From Bacteroides sp. OF04-15BH (GTDB lineage: Bacteria > Bacteroidota > Bacteroidia > Bacteroidales > Bacteroidaceae), in assembly GCF_003477995.1 (NCBI RefSeq), contig NZ_QUEM01000015.1, positions 25,002-89,001 of the forward strand: 64,000 nucleotides of DNA, given 5' to 3'. Positions 1 to 8,765 of the stretch are shown piece after piece. The notes below the pieces were generated by a model, which worked only from the letters and a program-made list of their open reading frames with translations, was not told where the DNA came from and made no database searches. Numbering within the stretch: position 1 is the stretch's first letter; the number at the start of each line of letters is the position of its first letter. A program made the position numbers and the translations under genes.

Positions 1-1
1 G

Positions 2-979
2 CGTTTTGTCGAAGAGGAACGTGCCTTCTTCGAACCGCTGCATCCTTCCTTCTTTGAGATTACCACAGCCCTGGCATTCCTCTATTTTGCCGAACAGAAA
101 GTAGACATCGCCGTTATAGAGGTCGGTCTGGGCGGTCGCCTGGACTGCACCAACATCATTTCTCCCCTACTCTCCGTCATCACCAACATCAGTTTTGACC
201 ATGTGCAGTTCCTGGGACACACACTCGATAAAATCGCATCCGAAAAAGCCGGCATCATCAAACCCAACACGCCGGTGGTTATCGGTGAGACCACACCGGA
301 AACCCGACCTGTTTTTGTAGAAAAAGCCAGACAATGCCAGGCTCCGATTCGTTTTGCCGAAGAAGAGCACGAATTGGAACAGATCCGTGAAGCGAGCGAC
401 GGCACCCGCGAATACCAGACCCGTCATTTCGGCATCATCAATGGAGTACTCAACGGAGACTGCCAGACCAAGAACACGCAAACCATACTGGCTGCTACAA
501 GCGAACTGCAAAAGACGCTCCGGATTACCGAACAGAATATCCGCAACGGATTCCGGAATGTCTGCCAGACGACCGGTTTGAGAGGACGCTGGCAGAAACT
601 GGCCGACGCACCGCAGACCTACTGTGACACGGGACACAATGTGGCCGGAATTTCGTATATCGTGAAGCAACTGGCACGCATTTCCTGTAAACAAAAACGC
701 ATCGTCATCGGTATGGTGAACGATAAAGACATCAATCATGTGCTCGATTTGCTGCCTAAAGATGCCGTTTACTACTTTACACAGGCAAAAGTGAAGCGCG
801 CACTGCCTGCCAACGAACTTTTGGCCCAGGCAGAGGCAAAAGGCTTGCACGGAAAAGCGTTCCCCTCTGTAACAGAAGCATATACGGCGGCACATCGCGA
901 AGCAGACGCAACCGATCTGATCTTTATTGGCGGAAGTACCTTCGTCGTGGCGGATTTGTTTACGGATATTTTTAAATAA
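2..979 (+). CDS. folC: Folylpolyglutamate synthase / dihydrofolate synthase, 3' part (5' end outside window)
   Basis: ATP-dependent ligase of the Mur ligase superfamily that adds glutamate to folates in the cytoplasm. About 326 codons are visible in frame from base 2. The opening residues carry the FolC signature EVGLGGRLDCTN, followed by SFDHVQFLGHTLDKIASEKAGIIK, which is the family's Mg/ATP-binding middle segment given here in part. The Mur-ligase C-terminal domain follows, with DTGHNVAG at bases 631-654. The N-terminal P-loop region, roughly 110 residues, lies before the window. The gene ends 102 bases before galM, with a promoter in between, so it is probably not part of the galactose operon. 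Confidence 0.93.
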   Translation, partial: RFVEEERAFFEPLHPSFFEITTALAFLYFAEQKVDIAVIEVGLGGRLDCTNIISPLLSVITNISFDHVQFLGHTLDKIASEKAGIIKPNTPVVIGETTPETRPVFVEKARQCQAPIRFAEEEHELEQIREASDGTREYQTRHFGIINGVLNGDCQTKNTQTILAATSELQKTLRITEQNIRNGFRNVCQTTGLRGRWQKLADAPQTYCDTGHNVAGISYIVKQLARISCKQKRIVIGMVNDKDINHVLDLLPKDAVYYFTQAKVKRALPANELLAQAEAKGLHGKAFPSVTEAYTAAHREADATDLIFIGGSTFVVADLFTDIFK

Positions 980-1014
980 AATCACGTTTTTTCTGCCACA
1001 AATCCGGTGGAATA

Positions 1015-1046
1015 TTTGTTAAAACCGAAGTTTTTATTTTAATTTG
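1015..1046 (+). promoter_or_regulatory. Promoter of the galactose operon
   Basis: A Bacteroides-type promoter: a -33 TTTG at 1015-1018, 20 bases, then TTAATTTG at 1039-1046, which is one mismatch from TAnnTTTG. Transcription would start near 1053, giving a leader of about 29 bases before galM. Spacing and position fit. The operator is not recognisable. Confidence 0.55.
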
Positions 1047-1081
1047 CATAACAATCTATCAACTTTAAATCACCATAAACA

Positions 1082-2161
1082 ATGGATAAAATGAATCTCT
1101 CTGGTCTGAACCCTAAAGATTTCCAGACCGAAATAGACGGAAAAAAGACCGACCTCTACATTCTGAAGAACCAGAATGGCTATGAGGTGGCAGTTACAAA
1201 TTATGGCGGATCACTCGTTGCCATTATGGTTCCGGATAAAGACGGACAGGTGGCAAACGTCATTCAGGGACACGACAACATTCAGGATGCTATCGACAGT
1301 CCGGAACCGTTCCTGAGCACACTGGTTGGCCGTTATGGCAACCGTATTGCCAAAGGAAAGTTCACACTGGAAGGCAAGGAATACAGTCTGTCCATCAACA
1401 ACGGCCCGAACCATCTGCACGGCGGACCAACCGGCTTCCACGCCCGTGTATGGGATGCAGAGCAGCTCTCTGAAAACAGCCTGAAGCTGCACTATCTTTC
1501 TGCCGATGGCGAAGAAGGTTTCCCAGGCAATCTGGACATGACCGTTGTCTATACTTTCACAGATGAAAACGAACTGGTTATCGACTATACCGGAACAACC
1601 GACAAGACTACAGTGGTGAACATGACCAACCACGGTTTCTTCAGCCTGACCGGTATTGCCAACCCAACCCCAACCATCGAGGATCTGGAATGTGAAATCA
1701 ATGCCGATTATTATATACCTATTGATGACACTTCCATTCCTACCGGAGAAATTGAAAGTGTGAAAGGCACTCCTTTCGACTTTACGACTCCGCACGCAGT
1801 GGGCGAACGCATTGATGCCGACCATATCCAGACCAAGAGAGGTGCAGGATACGACCACTGCTTTGTTCTGAACAAAAAGCAACCGGGTGAGTTAACCTTT
1901 GCAGCCCGCGTTGTAGAGCCGAAGAGCGGCCGAATGATGGAAGTCTATACCACCGAGCCGGGTGTTCAGGTTTATACCGATAACTGGGCCGACGGTTACA
2001 AAGGCCAGCACGGAGCAACATTCCCACGCCGCAGTGCTATCTGCTTCGAGGCCCAGCACTTCCCAGACTCTCCTAACCACCCTTATTTCCCTTCAGTAGT
2101 ATTAAAACCGGGAGAAGTCTATACCCAGAAAACCATTTATAAGTTTGGTGTAAGAAAATAA
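1082..2161 (+). CDS. galM: Aldose 1-epimerase (mutarotase)
   Basis: Interconverts alpha and beta galactose/glucose, the entry step of the Leloir pathway. The 359 residues match a full-length GalM. Recognisable elements are NNGPNHLHGG with His111, NMTNHGFF with His184 (the catalytic acid side) and CFEAQHFPDSPN with Glu323 as the likely catalytic base. No signal peptide is visible, so a cytoplasmic enzyme is inferred. A start at the second Met (1091) is possible. It is first in a three-gene operon with a sugar transporter (44-base gap) and galK (34-base gap), which sets its job as galactose use. Confidence 0.95.
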   Translation: MDKMNLSGLNPKDFQTEIDGKKTDLYILKNQNGYEVAVTNYGGSLVAIMVPDKDGQVANVIQGHDNIQDAIDSPEPFLSTLVGRYGNRIAKGKFTLEGKEYSLSINNGPNHLHGGPTGFHARVWDAEQLSENSLKLHYLSADGEEGFPGNLDMTVVYTFTDENELVIDYTGTTDKTTVVNMTNHGFFSLTGIANPTPTIEDLECEINADYYIPIDDTSIPTGEIESVKGTPFDFTTPHAVGERIDADHIQTKRGAGYDHCFVLNKKQPGELTFAARVVEPKSGRMMEVYTTEPGVQVYTDNWADGYKGQHGATFPRRSAICFEAQHFPDSPNHPYFPSVVLKPGEVYTQKTIYKFGVRK

Positions 2162-2205
2162 TTATTTACTAATCAATCATCAATAACTAACAACTTTAAA
2201 AAACA

Positions 2206-3474
2206 ATGAGTCAAGAAAAAAAACAATGGGGTGCCATTATCATCATGATTGCACTCTTTGCTATGATTGCCTTCGTTACCAACCTGTGTACACCAATGGC
2301 AACCATCATCAAGAACCAGGGTGAGATTTCAAATGTGCTGGCCCAGATCGGTAACTATGGTAACTTTGTTGCTTATCTGATTATGGGTATTCCTGCCGGT
2401 ATGCTGATCTCTAAGTACGGTTACAAGAAGACAGCCCTGATCGGTTTGTTCGTAGGTATCGTAGGTATCCTGATCCAGTGGTACAGCGGTCAGCTCGACG
2501 CTAAGGAGAACCTCGGTCTGGTATTCGGTGTTTACCTGATCGGTGCATTCATCGCCGGTTTGTGTATGTGTATTTTGAACTGCGTGGTTAACCCGATGCT
2601 GAACCTGCTCGGTGGTGGCGGTAACAAAGGAAACCAGCTGATCCAGGTAGGTGGTGTGTTCAACTCAACTGCAGCCGTTGCCTGCTACATCCTGATGGGA
2701 GCCCTGATTGCTGACGCTTCAAAGGCTAAGATCTCTGATGCCACTCCTGCGTTGATGATCGCTCTGGCTATCTTCGTGGTAGCATTCATCGTGATCCTGA
2801 TGACCAAGATTGAAGAGCCGAAGCAGGCTCCGGTTAAGCTCGACCTGATTAAGGGTGCCATGAGCCACCGTCATTTCGCATTGGGTGCATTGGCTATCTT
2901 CTTGTATATGGGTATCGAGGTAGGTGTGCCTAACTTCGTTCAGCAGTACCTGATTGCCGATAACATTCCGGCTTCTACTGTGGGTATGTTGGTAGCCGTT
3001 TACTGGTTCATGATGTTGATCGGCCGTTTCGTTGGTGCCAGCATCGGTAACAAGGTAAGTAGCCGTGCCATGATCACTACCGTATCTTCAGTGACTATCA
3101 TTCTGGTATTGTTCGGTATGTTCGCTCCAACAGACGTATTGGTAAGCTTCCCGGGTGTTGACTGGGGTAAGTTGGAAATGATCTGGCAGGAAATTCCGGT
3201 TGGTATCTTTGCCTTTCTGCTTGTAGGTCTTTGCACATCAGTTATGTGGGGAGCCATCTTCAACATGGCTGTTGAAGGTCTGGGTAAATATACAGCCATC
3301 GCCAGCGGTATCTTTATGACCATGGTATTCGGATGCGCTGTAATGATGTTCATCCAGGCAAGTGTTGCCGACATGACCGACTACATCACCAGCTTCTGGG
3401 TAGTAGTATTCTGCGCCGCTTACCTGTTGTTCTACGCACTGGTAGGTAGCCGTGTAACAAAACGTGAAGAATAA
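2206..3474 (+). CDS. gluP: Glucose/galactose:H+ symporter, MFS FHS family
   Basis: An inner-membrane major facilitator of 422 residues with about 12 hydrophobic segments, of the fucose/glucose/galactose symporter type. It starts with a short charged stretch followed by WGAIIIMIALFAMIAF. A glycine-rich GGGGNKGNQLIQVGGVFN segment sits near residues 135-152, and the helices of the second half begin near residue 225. Flanked by galM and galK, it most likely brings galactose and glucose into the cell. Codon choice (GGT, CGT, AAG, GTA) is more biased than in galM, suggesting strong expression. Substrate is inferred from family and neighbours. Confidence 0.88.
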   Translation: MSQEKKQWGAIIIMIALFAMIAFVTNLCTPMATIIKNQGEISNVLAQIGNYGNFVAYLIMGIPAGMLISKYGYKKTALIGLFVGIVGILIQWYSGQLDAKENLGLVFGVYLIGAFIAGLCMCILNCVVNPMLNLLGGGGNKGNQLIQVGGVFNSTAAVACYILMGALIADASKAKISDATPALMIALAIFVVAFIVILMTKIEEPKQAPVKLDLIKGAMSHRHFALGALAIFLYMGIEVGVPNFVQQYLIADNIPASTVGMLVAVYWFMMLIGRFVGASIGNKVSSRAMITTVSSVTIILVLFGMFAPTDVLVSFPGVDWGKLEMIWQEIPVGIFAFLLVGLCTSVMWGAIFNMAVEGLGKYTAIASGIFMTMVFGCAVMMFIQASVADMTDYITSFWVVVFCAAYLLFYALVGSRVTKREE

Positions 3475-3508
3475 TCTCTCTTTAGTAAAACCATAAAATT
3501 ATATTCCT

Positions 3509-4669
3509 ATGAAATTGACAATTGACGATGTACGCAGTCGTTTTATCGAGCATTTTGACGGTACAACAGGATCAGTTTATGCTTCACCGGGTCGTATCAA
3601 CCTGATCGGTGAGCACACAGACTATAACGATGGCTTTGTATTCCCGGGCGCTGTTCAGCAGGGAATGATTGCCGAACTGAAAGTTAACGGTACTCGCAAC
3701 GTTAGAGCTTACTCTATCGACCTGAAGGACTATGTAGAGTTCTCTTTGGACGACGAGAAGGGACCAAACGCAAGCTGGGCACGCTACATCTACGGTGTAT
3801 GCCGCGAGATGATGGCTCTGGGTGTTCCTGTAGAAGGATTCAACACAGCTTTTGCCGGTGACGTTCCATTGGGCGCAGGTATGTCTTCTTCTGCCGCTTT
3901 GGAAAGCGTTTATGCTTTCGCTCTGAACGACATGTTCGGCGACAACAAGATCGACAAGATGACTTTGGCTAAGGTAGGTCAGGCTACAGAGCACAAGTAT
4001 CTGGGCGTTAACTGTGGTATCATGGACCAGTTTGCATCTGTTCACGGTAAGGCCGGTAACCTGATGCGTCTGGACTGCCGCAGCGGTGAGTTCGAGTACT
4101 TCCCATTCAACCCACAGGGCTACAAGCTGGTGTTGGTTAACTCTTGCGTAAAGCACGAATTGGTTGGTTCTCCTTACAACGAGCGTCGTTTGAGCTGCGA
4201 GCGTGTAGCTGCTGCCATCAACAAGCTGCATCCTGAGGTAAAGAGCCTGCGCGATGCTGACTGGGCTATGTTGTACGAGGTTAAGGACACTGTATCTGAA
4301 GAGGATGCTAAGCGTGCCAAGTATGTAATCGGCGAGAAAGAGCGCGTGCTGAAGGTTTGCGACGCTTTGGAGAAGGGCGATTACGAGACTGTAGGTGAGA
4401 TGATGTATGCCACTCACGAGGGTCTGAGCAAGGACTACGAGGTTTCTTGTGTTGAGCTCGACTACTTGAACGATTTGGCTAAGGAAGCTGGCGTTACCGG
4501 TTCACGTATCATGGGTGGCGGTTTCGGCGGTTGCACCATCAACCTGGTAAGCGAAGAGTTGTATGATAGCTTCGTAAATGATGTGAAGACCAAGTTCCGT
4601 GAGAAATTCGGAAAAGATCCTATCATCATCGATGTAGTTATCGGCGACGGATCACGCAAATTGTGCTAA
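3509..4669 (+). CDS. galK: Galactokinase
   Basis: Phosphorylates galactose to galactose 1-phosphate with ATP. It is a 386-residue GHMP kinase with all family motifs: the galactokinase signature GRINLIGEHTDYNDGF near residues 28-43, the phosphate-binding loop GDVPLGAGMSSSAALES near 118-134, and motif 3 GGGFGGCTINLV near 334-345. It is the last gene of the operon and is followed by a strong terminator. As in the transporter gene upstream, codon usage is strongly biased. galT and galE are not in the window. Confidence 0.97.
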   Translation: MKLTIDDVRSRFIEHFDGTTGSVYASPGRINLIGEHTDYNDGFVFPGAVQQGMIAELKVNGTRNVRAYSIDLKDYVEFSLDDEKGPNASWARYIYGVCREMMALGVPVEGFNTAFAGDVPLGAGMSSSAALESVYAFALNDMFGDNKIDKMTLAKVGQATEHKYLGVNCGIMDQFASVHGKAGNLMRLDCRSGEFEYFPFNPQGYKLVLVNSCVKHELVGSPYNERRLSCERVAAAINKLHPEVKSLRDADWAMLYEVKDTVSEEDAKRAKYVIGEKERVLKVCDALEKGDYETVGEMMYATHEGLSKDYEVSCVELDYLNDLAKEAGVTGSRIMGGGFGGCTINLVSEELYDSFVNDVKTKFREKFGKDPIIIDVVIGDGSRKLC

Positions 4670-4695
4670 TTGAAGGACATTATATCCGGATAGCA

Positions 4696-4730
4696 GGCGG
4701 GGCCTTTTCAAGGCTCCGCCTTTTTGTTTT
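4696..4730 (+). terminator. Terminator of the galM-gluP-galK operon
   Basis: GC-rich hairpin with arms GGCGGGGCC (4696-4704) and GGCTCCGCC (4712-4720), one wobble pair, followed by TTTTTGTTTT. Confidence 0.88.
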
Positions 4731-4795
4731 CATGCCGAGAATGACTCGGAAAAAAGCCGATGAAACGGACCGGAAAAATGATTGGGAAGAAAATG

Positions 4796-4839
4796 TATTT
4801 TCATTTCGATCAAATCAGAAAAACATCGAAATGAAAATA
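4796..4839. repeat. Perfect 15-bp inverted repeat in an intergenic gap
   Basis: Arms TATTTTCATTTCGAT (4796-4810) and ATCGAAATGAAAATA (4825-4839) are perfect complements around a 14-base loop. There is no T-run of terminator type. The arm carries the CATCRAAATGA-like core also found at 24850, 42320 and 61052. The rest of the 4731-4923 gap holds no gene I can support. Confidence 0.6.
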
Positions 4840-4923
4840 TAATGCCGCAGGGGACGCCGTGTAGCGTTATGCGAGCCAGCCCCTCCAACAGGAAGCAGTC
4901 TCTGAAGAAAAAGGAAGCACCGG

Positions 4924-4981
4924 AAAGAAAAAAGCGTTCCCGCCTTTCGGAGCACACAGGCTCGCGAAAAGCGGGAACGTT
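4924..4981 (-). terminator. Terminator of the DUF3127 gene
   Basis: Long hairpin: GCGTTCCCGC (4934-4943) pairs with GCGGGAACGT (4971-4980), with an inner TTTCG/CGAAA and GAGC/GCTC stem. Read on the minus strand it is followed by TTTTTTCTTT. Confidence 0.85.
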
Positions 4982-5029
4982 ACCATAGCACTTTATGGGA
5001 CAAGTGCCGTGCCTTGTCTGCCTCCGGAA

Positions 5030-5419
5030 TTAGAAAGGCAGATCATCGTTAGAGTCGCCACCGGCAGAGAAATCCATCGGAGCGGCCGGCTGGGCGGTAG
5101 GAGCAAACGGAGTTTCTACGGCTGTAGGAGCACCCATCGGCATGCTTGCGCCACGGTCCACCTTCCAGGCACGGATACTGTTGTACCATCTGCCCTGATA
5201 CTCACGGGCATCAATATCGAAAGAAACAGTCAGCACCTCGCCCAGCTGAATATTGAACTGGTCAATCTTGTCGCTTCCAAACACATCGAAGCACATTTTG
5301 CGCGGATACTGTTCCTGTGTTTCCAGAACATACTCCTGAACTTTCCACTCGGAGCCTGTGCGTGCAGATACTCCGCTGCGGGCCGGCAATACGGCAATGA
5401 TTTTTCCTGTAATTTCCAT
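5030..5419 (-). CDS. DUF3127 family OB-fold-like protein with an SSB-type C-terminal tail
   Basis: A 129-residue protein. The first 90 or so residues, beginning MEITGKIIAVLPA and including EWKVQEYVLETQEQYPRK, match the DUF3127 family, which resembles single-strand DNA-binding OB folds. After a Pro/Ala-rich linker (about residues 91-120) it ends in GDSNDDLPF. This looks like the acidic DDxxPF tip with which SSB proteins recruit repair and replication partners. It is divergent from dnaN. A role in single-strand DNA binding is inferred; it may also be annotated as SSB. It has its own terminator. Confidence 0.82.
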   Translation of the reverse strand: MEITGKIIAVLPARSGVSARTGSEWKVQEYVLETQEQYPRKMCFDVFGSDKIDQFNIQLGEVLTVSFDIDAREYQGRWYNSIRAWKVDRGASMPMGAPTAVETPFAPTAQPAAPMDFSAGGDSNDDLPF

Positions 5420-5492
5420 TTTTTCTTTAGATTAATGTTGGTGCGAAATTACAATTTTTCCTCTAGTTTTACTAATTTTTAATGGAGATTTT

Positions 5493-5523
5493 TTTGAAAA
5501 CCTTGCTAAAATCTGTAATTTTG
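5493..5523 (+). promoter_or_regulatory. Promoter of dnaN
   Basis: TTTG at 5493-5496, 19 bases, then a perfect TAnnTTTG box (TAATTTTG, 5516-5523). The dnaN start codon is 38 bases downstream of the box. Confidence 0.8.
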
Positions 5524-5560
5524 TTCTATTAATATATAATGATAAAAACAGCAATAATTT

Positions 5561-6682
5561 ATGAAATTTGTAGTCTCCAGCATCGCCCTTTTCGGTCGCA
5601 TACAAGCTATTAGCAAAGTTATCAATTCCAAGAACACCCTCCCCATTCTCGATAGTTTTCTGTTTGAAATAGAAAACAACACCCTGACCATTACCGCCTC
5701 CGACACCGAGACCCGTATGGTCACTTCACTCGAAATCGTAGAGAGCGAATCCGACTTCCGTTTCTGTATCAATGCCAAGACCATGCTCGATTCGATGAAG
5801 GAGATTTCCGAGCAGCCGCTCACCTTCGACATCAATCCGGACACAATGGAGATCCAGGCACAGTATCAGAACGGACGTTTCAGCATTATGGGACAGAATG
5901 CCAACGAATATCCCGAGGCACAGGCTGCTCCCGAGGCAAACACGCTGACCCTCTCGGCAGAATCTCTGCTCAAGGGCATCAACTACTGTCTCTTTGCCAC
6001 TGCCGATGACGAGTTGCGCCCAATCATGAACGGTATCTATGTGGACATCTCTACGGAGGATGTTACTTTCGTTTCTTCCGACGGACAGAAACTGGTGCGC
6101 AACAAGGTGCTCAATGCCCACGGCGACAGCAAGTGTGCCTTCATCCTGCCGAAAAAGCCGGCAGCCCTGCTCAAGAATATCCTGCCGAAGGAGAGCGGCG
6201 ACATTGAGGTGAAGTTCAACGAGCGCAGCGCCGTGATTATCATGAGCGACTACACACTTTCCTGCCGCCTGATTGAAGGACGCTATCCGAACTACAACAT
6301 GGTGATCCCGCAGAACAATCCCTACTCTGCCATCATCGACCGTCTGCATCTGCTCGGCGCCCTGAAGCGCGTGCTGATCTTCTCTAGCCAGAGCAGCTCG
6401 CTCATCAAGCTGAGCCTGGACAACAATACACTGGTGGTTTCGGGTCAGGACGTGGACTTCTCTACCTCTGCCGAGGAGAAGATTGCCTGCTCATACAGCG
6501 GCAACGCTTTCAAAATCGGATTCAACGGTACTTATCTGTACGACATCCTGAACAACCTGAACTGCACGGATGTGACCATCGAGCTGGCTGACCCAAGCCG
6601 CGCCGGTGTGGTGGTTCCGACCGAACAGGCCGAGAACGAAAACACCCTGATGCTGTTAGTTCCCCTGATGCTTAACGAATAA
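5561..6682 (+). CDS. dnaN: DNA polymerase III sliding clamp (beta subunit)
   Basis: Ring-shaped processivity clamp that tethers the replicative polymerase to DNA; it acts as a dimer in the cytoplasm. The 373-residue length and the three-domain pattern fit the family. Typical pieces are the N-terminal NTLPILDSFLFEI, the middle ELRPIMNGIYVDI and the C-terminal GTYLYDILNNL. It is not next to dnaA, unlike in many bacteria. It is followed after 12 bases by an exonuclease gene, so clamp and exonuclease are probably co-transcribed. Confidence 0.96.
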   Translation: MKFVVSSIALFGRIQAISKVINSKNTLPILDSFLFEIENNTLTITASDTETRMVTSLEIVESESDFRFCINAKTMLDSMKEISEQPLTFDINPDTMEIQAQYQNGRFSIMGQNANEYPEAQAAPEANTLTLSAESLLKGINYCLFATADDELRPIMNGIYVDISTEDVTFVSSDGQKLVRNKVLNAHGDSKCAFILPKKPAALLKNILPKESGDIEVKFNERSAVIIMSDYTLSCRLIEGRYPNYNMVIPQNNPYSAIIDRLHLLGALKRVLIFSSQSSSLIKLSLDNNTLVVSGQDVDFSTSAEEKIACSYSGNAFKIGFNGTYLYDILNNLNCTDVTIELADPSRAGVVVPTEQAENENTLMLLVPLMLNE

Positions 6683-6694
6683 AAAAACATACTC

Positions 6695-7462
6695 ATGAAA
6701 CTGAACCTTAAAAACCCGCTGGTATTCTTCGACCTGGAAACCACGGGCATCAATATTGCCACCGACCGTATTGTGGAGCTTTGTTACATCAAAGTATATC
6801 CCAACGGCAATGAAGAATCAAAAAGCATGCGCATCAATCCGGAAATGCATATTCCGGAAGCATCTTCTGCCATCCACGGCATCTACGACGAGGATGTAAA
6901 GGACTGCCCCACCTTCAAGCAGGTGGCCCGCGAACTGGCCAACGCCATCGAAGGTTGCGACCTGGCAGGATTCAACTCCAACCGCTTCGACATTCCGATG
7001 CTGGCCGAAGAGTTCCTGCGTGCGGAAGTGGACTTTGACCTGACACGCCGCAAATTCATTGATGTGCAGAACATCTATCATAAACTGGAAAAGAGAACCC
7101 TCTCGGCCGCCTATAAATTCTATTGCGGAAAGGATCTGGAAAACGCGCATTCTGCTCTGGCCGACACACAGGCCACCTATGAGGTCTTGCAGGCGCAGTT
7201 GGACAAGTATCCGAACGAACTGCAGAACGATATGCAGTTCCTGGCAGATTTCTCCCGCATGAGCAACAATGTGGACTTTGCCGGACGCATCGTCTACAAC
7301 GAGCAGGGCGTGGAAGTCTTCAATTTCGGCAAGTACAAGGGAATGCCGGTTACCGAGGTCCTGCAAAAGGATTCGGGCTATTACGGTTGGGTGATGCAGG
7401 GCGACTTTACGCGCAACACCAAGCAGGTGCTCACCCAGCTTCGACTTAGAGGAAACAAATAA
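6695..7462 (+). CDS. 3'-5' exonuclease, DEDDh (DnaQ-like) family
   Basis: The 255 residues carry ExoI FFDLETTG (residues 12-19), ExoII in the GFNSNRFDIPML segment (about 94-105) and ExoIII in HSALADTQATYEV (about 152-164), which supplies the final His and Asp. The last 50 residues (VFNFGKYKGMPVTEVL and onwards) match a short module often found after such exonucleases (DUF3820-like). Co-transcription with dnaN suggests a proofreading or repair role at the clamp, which is inferred. It is not certain that this is the replicative epsilon subunit. Confidence 0.9.
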   Translation: MKLNLKNPLVFFDLETTGINIATDRIVELCYIKVYPNGNEESKSMRINPEMHIPEASSAIHGIYDEDVKDCPTFKQVARELANAIEGCDLAGFNSNRFDIPMLAEEFLRAEVDFDLTRRKFIDVQNIYHKLEKRTLSAAYKFYCGKDLENAHSALADTQATYEVLQAQLDKYPNELQNDMQFLADFSRMSNNVDFAGRIVYNEQGVEVFNFGKYKGMPVTEVLQKDSGYYGWVMQGDFTRNTKQVLTQLRLRGNK

Positions 7463-7477
7463 TCAGAAACATTTCAT

Positions 7478-7518
7478 GGAATCTTTCTTCGGCCCGTAAC
7501 GGGCGGGAGAAAGATTCC
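7478..7518 (+). terminator. Strong hairpin between exonuclease and coaBC
   Basis: GGAATCTTTCT (7478-7488) pairs perfectly with AGAAAGATTCC (7508-7518), with an inner GCCCGT/ACGGGC stem. The tail TTAATTAAA is only weakly T-rich, so it may terminate partially or act as an mRNA processing or stability element. Confidence 0.6.
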
Positions 7519-7537
7519 TTAATTAAATCGTGTATTC

Positions 7538-8731
7538 ATGCTAAAAGGCAAAAAAATAGTTTTGGGCATCACCGGCAGCATCGCTGCCTACAAATCGTGT
7601 CTGCTCATCCGCAACCTGATTAAGAAAGGTGCCGAAGTGCAGGTGGTCATCACCCCTGCGGGCAAGGAATTCATCACTCCCATCACCCTGTCGGCACTGA
7701 CCAGCAAGCCGGTCATCAGCGAATTCTTCTCACAGCGCGACGGAACGTGGCACAGCCATGTGTCGCTCGGTCTGTGGGCCGATGCCATGATCATCGCACC
7801 GGCCACAGCATCGACTATCGGCAAGATGGCTCACGGCATCGCCGACAACATGCTCATCACCACTTATCTGTCGATGAAAGCTCCCGTGTTCGTGGCTCCG
7901 GCCATGGATCTGGACATGTTTGCCCACCCCAGCACCCAGAAGAATCTGGACATCCTGCGTTCTTACGGCAACCACATCATCGAACCGACCAGTGGCGAGC
8001 TGGCCAGTCATCTGGAGGGCAAGGGACGCATGGAAGAGCCAGACGTGATTGCCCAGGTGCTGGACGACTTCTTCGAGCAGCAGCAGGATCTGGCCGGAAA
8101 GAACATCCTGATCACCGCCGGTCCTACTTACGAAAAGATTGACCCGGTGCGCTTCATCGGTAACTACTCGTCGGGCAAGATGGGATTTGCCCTGGCCGAG
8201 GAATGTGCGTCGCGCGGGGCCAAGGTGACGATGGTGTGCGGACCGACAGCGCTGAGCTGCCATCATCCGAACATCTGTCGCATCAACGTGGAATCGGCTG
8301 CCGAAATGTACGAACAGAGTGTGAAGCACTTCCCGGAAACAGATGCCGCCATCCTTTGCGCAGCCGTGGCGGACTTCACTCCGGAGCATCGTGCGGACAA
8401 CAAGATCAAGCGCGAGGGCAACGAGCTGTGTCTGCATCTGAAACCGACCAAGGACATCGCCCGCGAACTGGGACAAATGAAGAAACCGGAACAGGTGCTC
8501 GTGGGCTTCGCTCTGGAAACCTGCGACGAGGTGAACCACGCACAGGACAAGCTCCAGCGTAAGAACCTGGATTTCATTGTACTGAACTCGCTCAATGATG
8601 CCGGAGCCGGCTTCCAGCACGACACCAACAAGATATCCATCATCACGGCTGACGAGCGGACCGACTATCCGCTGAAAAGCAAAACGGAGGTGGCTCACGA
8701 CATCGTGGACCAGCTCAGTGCCCGCCTCTGA
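7538..8731 (+). CDS. coaBC: Bifunctional phosphopantothenoylcysteine decarboxylase / phosphopantothenate-cysteine ligase
   Basis: Two steps of coenzyme A synthesis in one 397-residue protein. The N-terminal flavoprotein half (CoaC) has KKIVLGITGSIAAYKS, the catalytic His in HSHVSLGLWAD and the PAMDLDMF loop. The C-terminal ligase half (CoaB) starts near residue 185 with LITAGPTYEKIDPVRFIGN and YSSGKMGFALAEE. Length and domain order match the usual fused enzyme. It lies upstream of DUF4835 and recN on the same strand, a linkage I recall from other Bacteroidetes. Confidence 0.96.
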   Translation: MLKGKKIVLGITGSIAAYKSCLLIRNLIKKGAEVQVVITPAGKEFITPITLSALTSKPVISEFFSQRDGTWHSHVSLGLWADAMIIAPATASTIGKMAHGIADNMLITTYLSMKAPVFVAPAMDLDMFAHPSTQKNLDILRSYGNHIIEPTSGELASHLEGKGRMEEPDVIAQVLDDFFEQQQDLAGKNILITAGPTYEKIDPVRFIGNYSSGKMGFALAEECASRGAKVTMVCGPTALSCHHPNICRINVESAAEMYEQSVKHFPETDAAILCAAVADFTPEHRADNKIKREGNELCLHLKPTKDIARELGQMKKPEQVLVGFALETCDEVNHAQDKLQRKNLDFIVLNSLNDAGAGFQHDTNKISIITADERTDYPLKSKTEVAHDIVDQLSARL

Positions 8732-8765
8732 TGCCTTTTAATCACCGCACTTACGGAAGACCATT

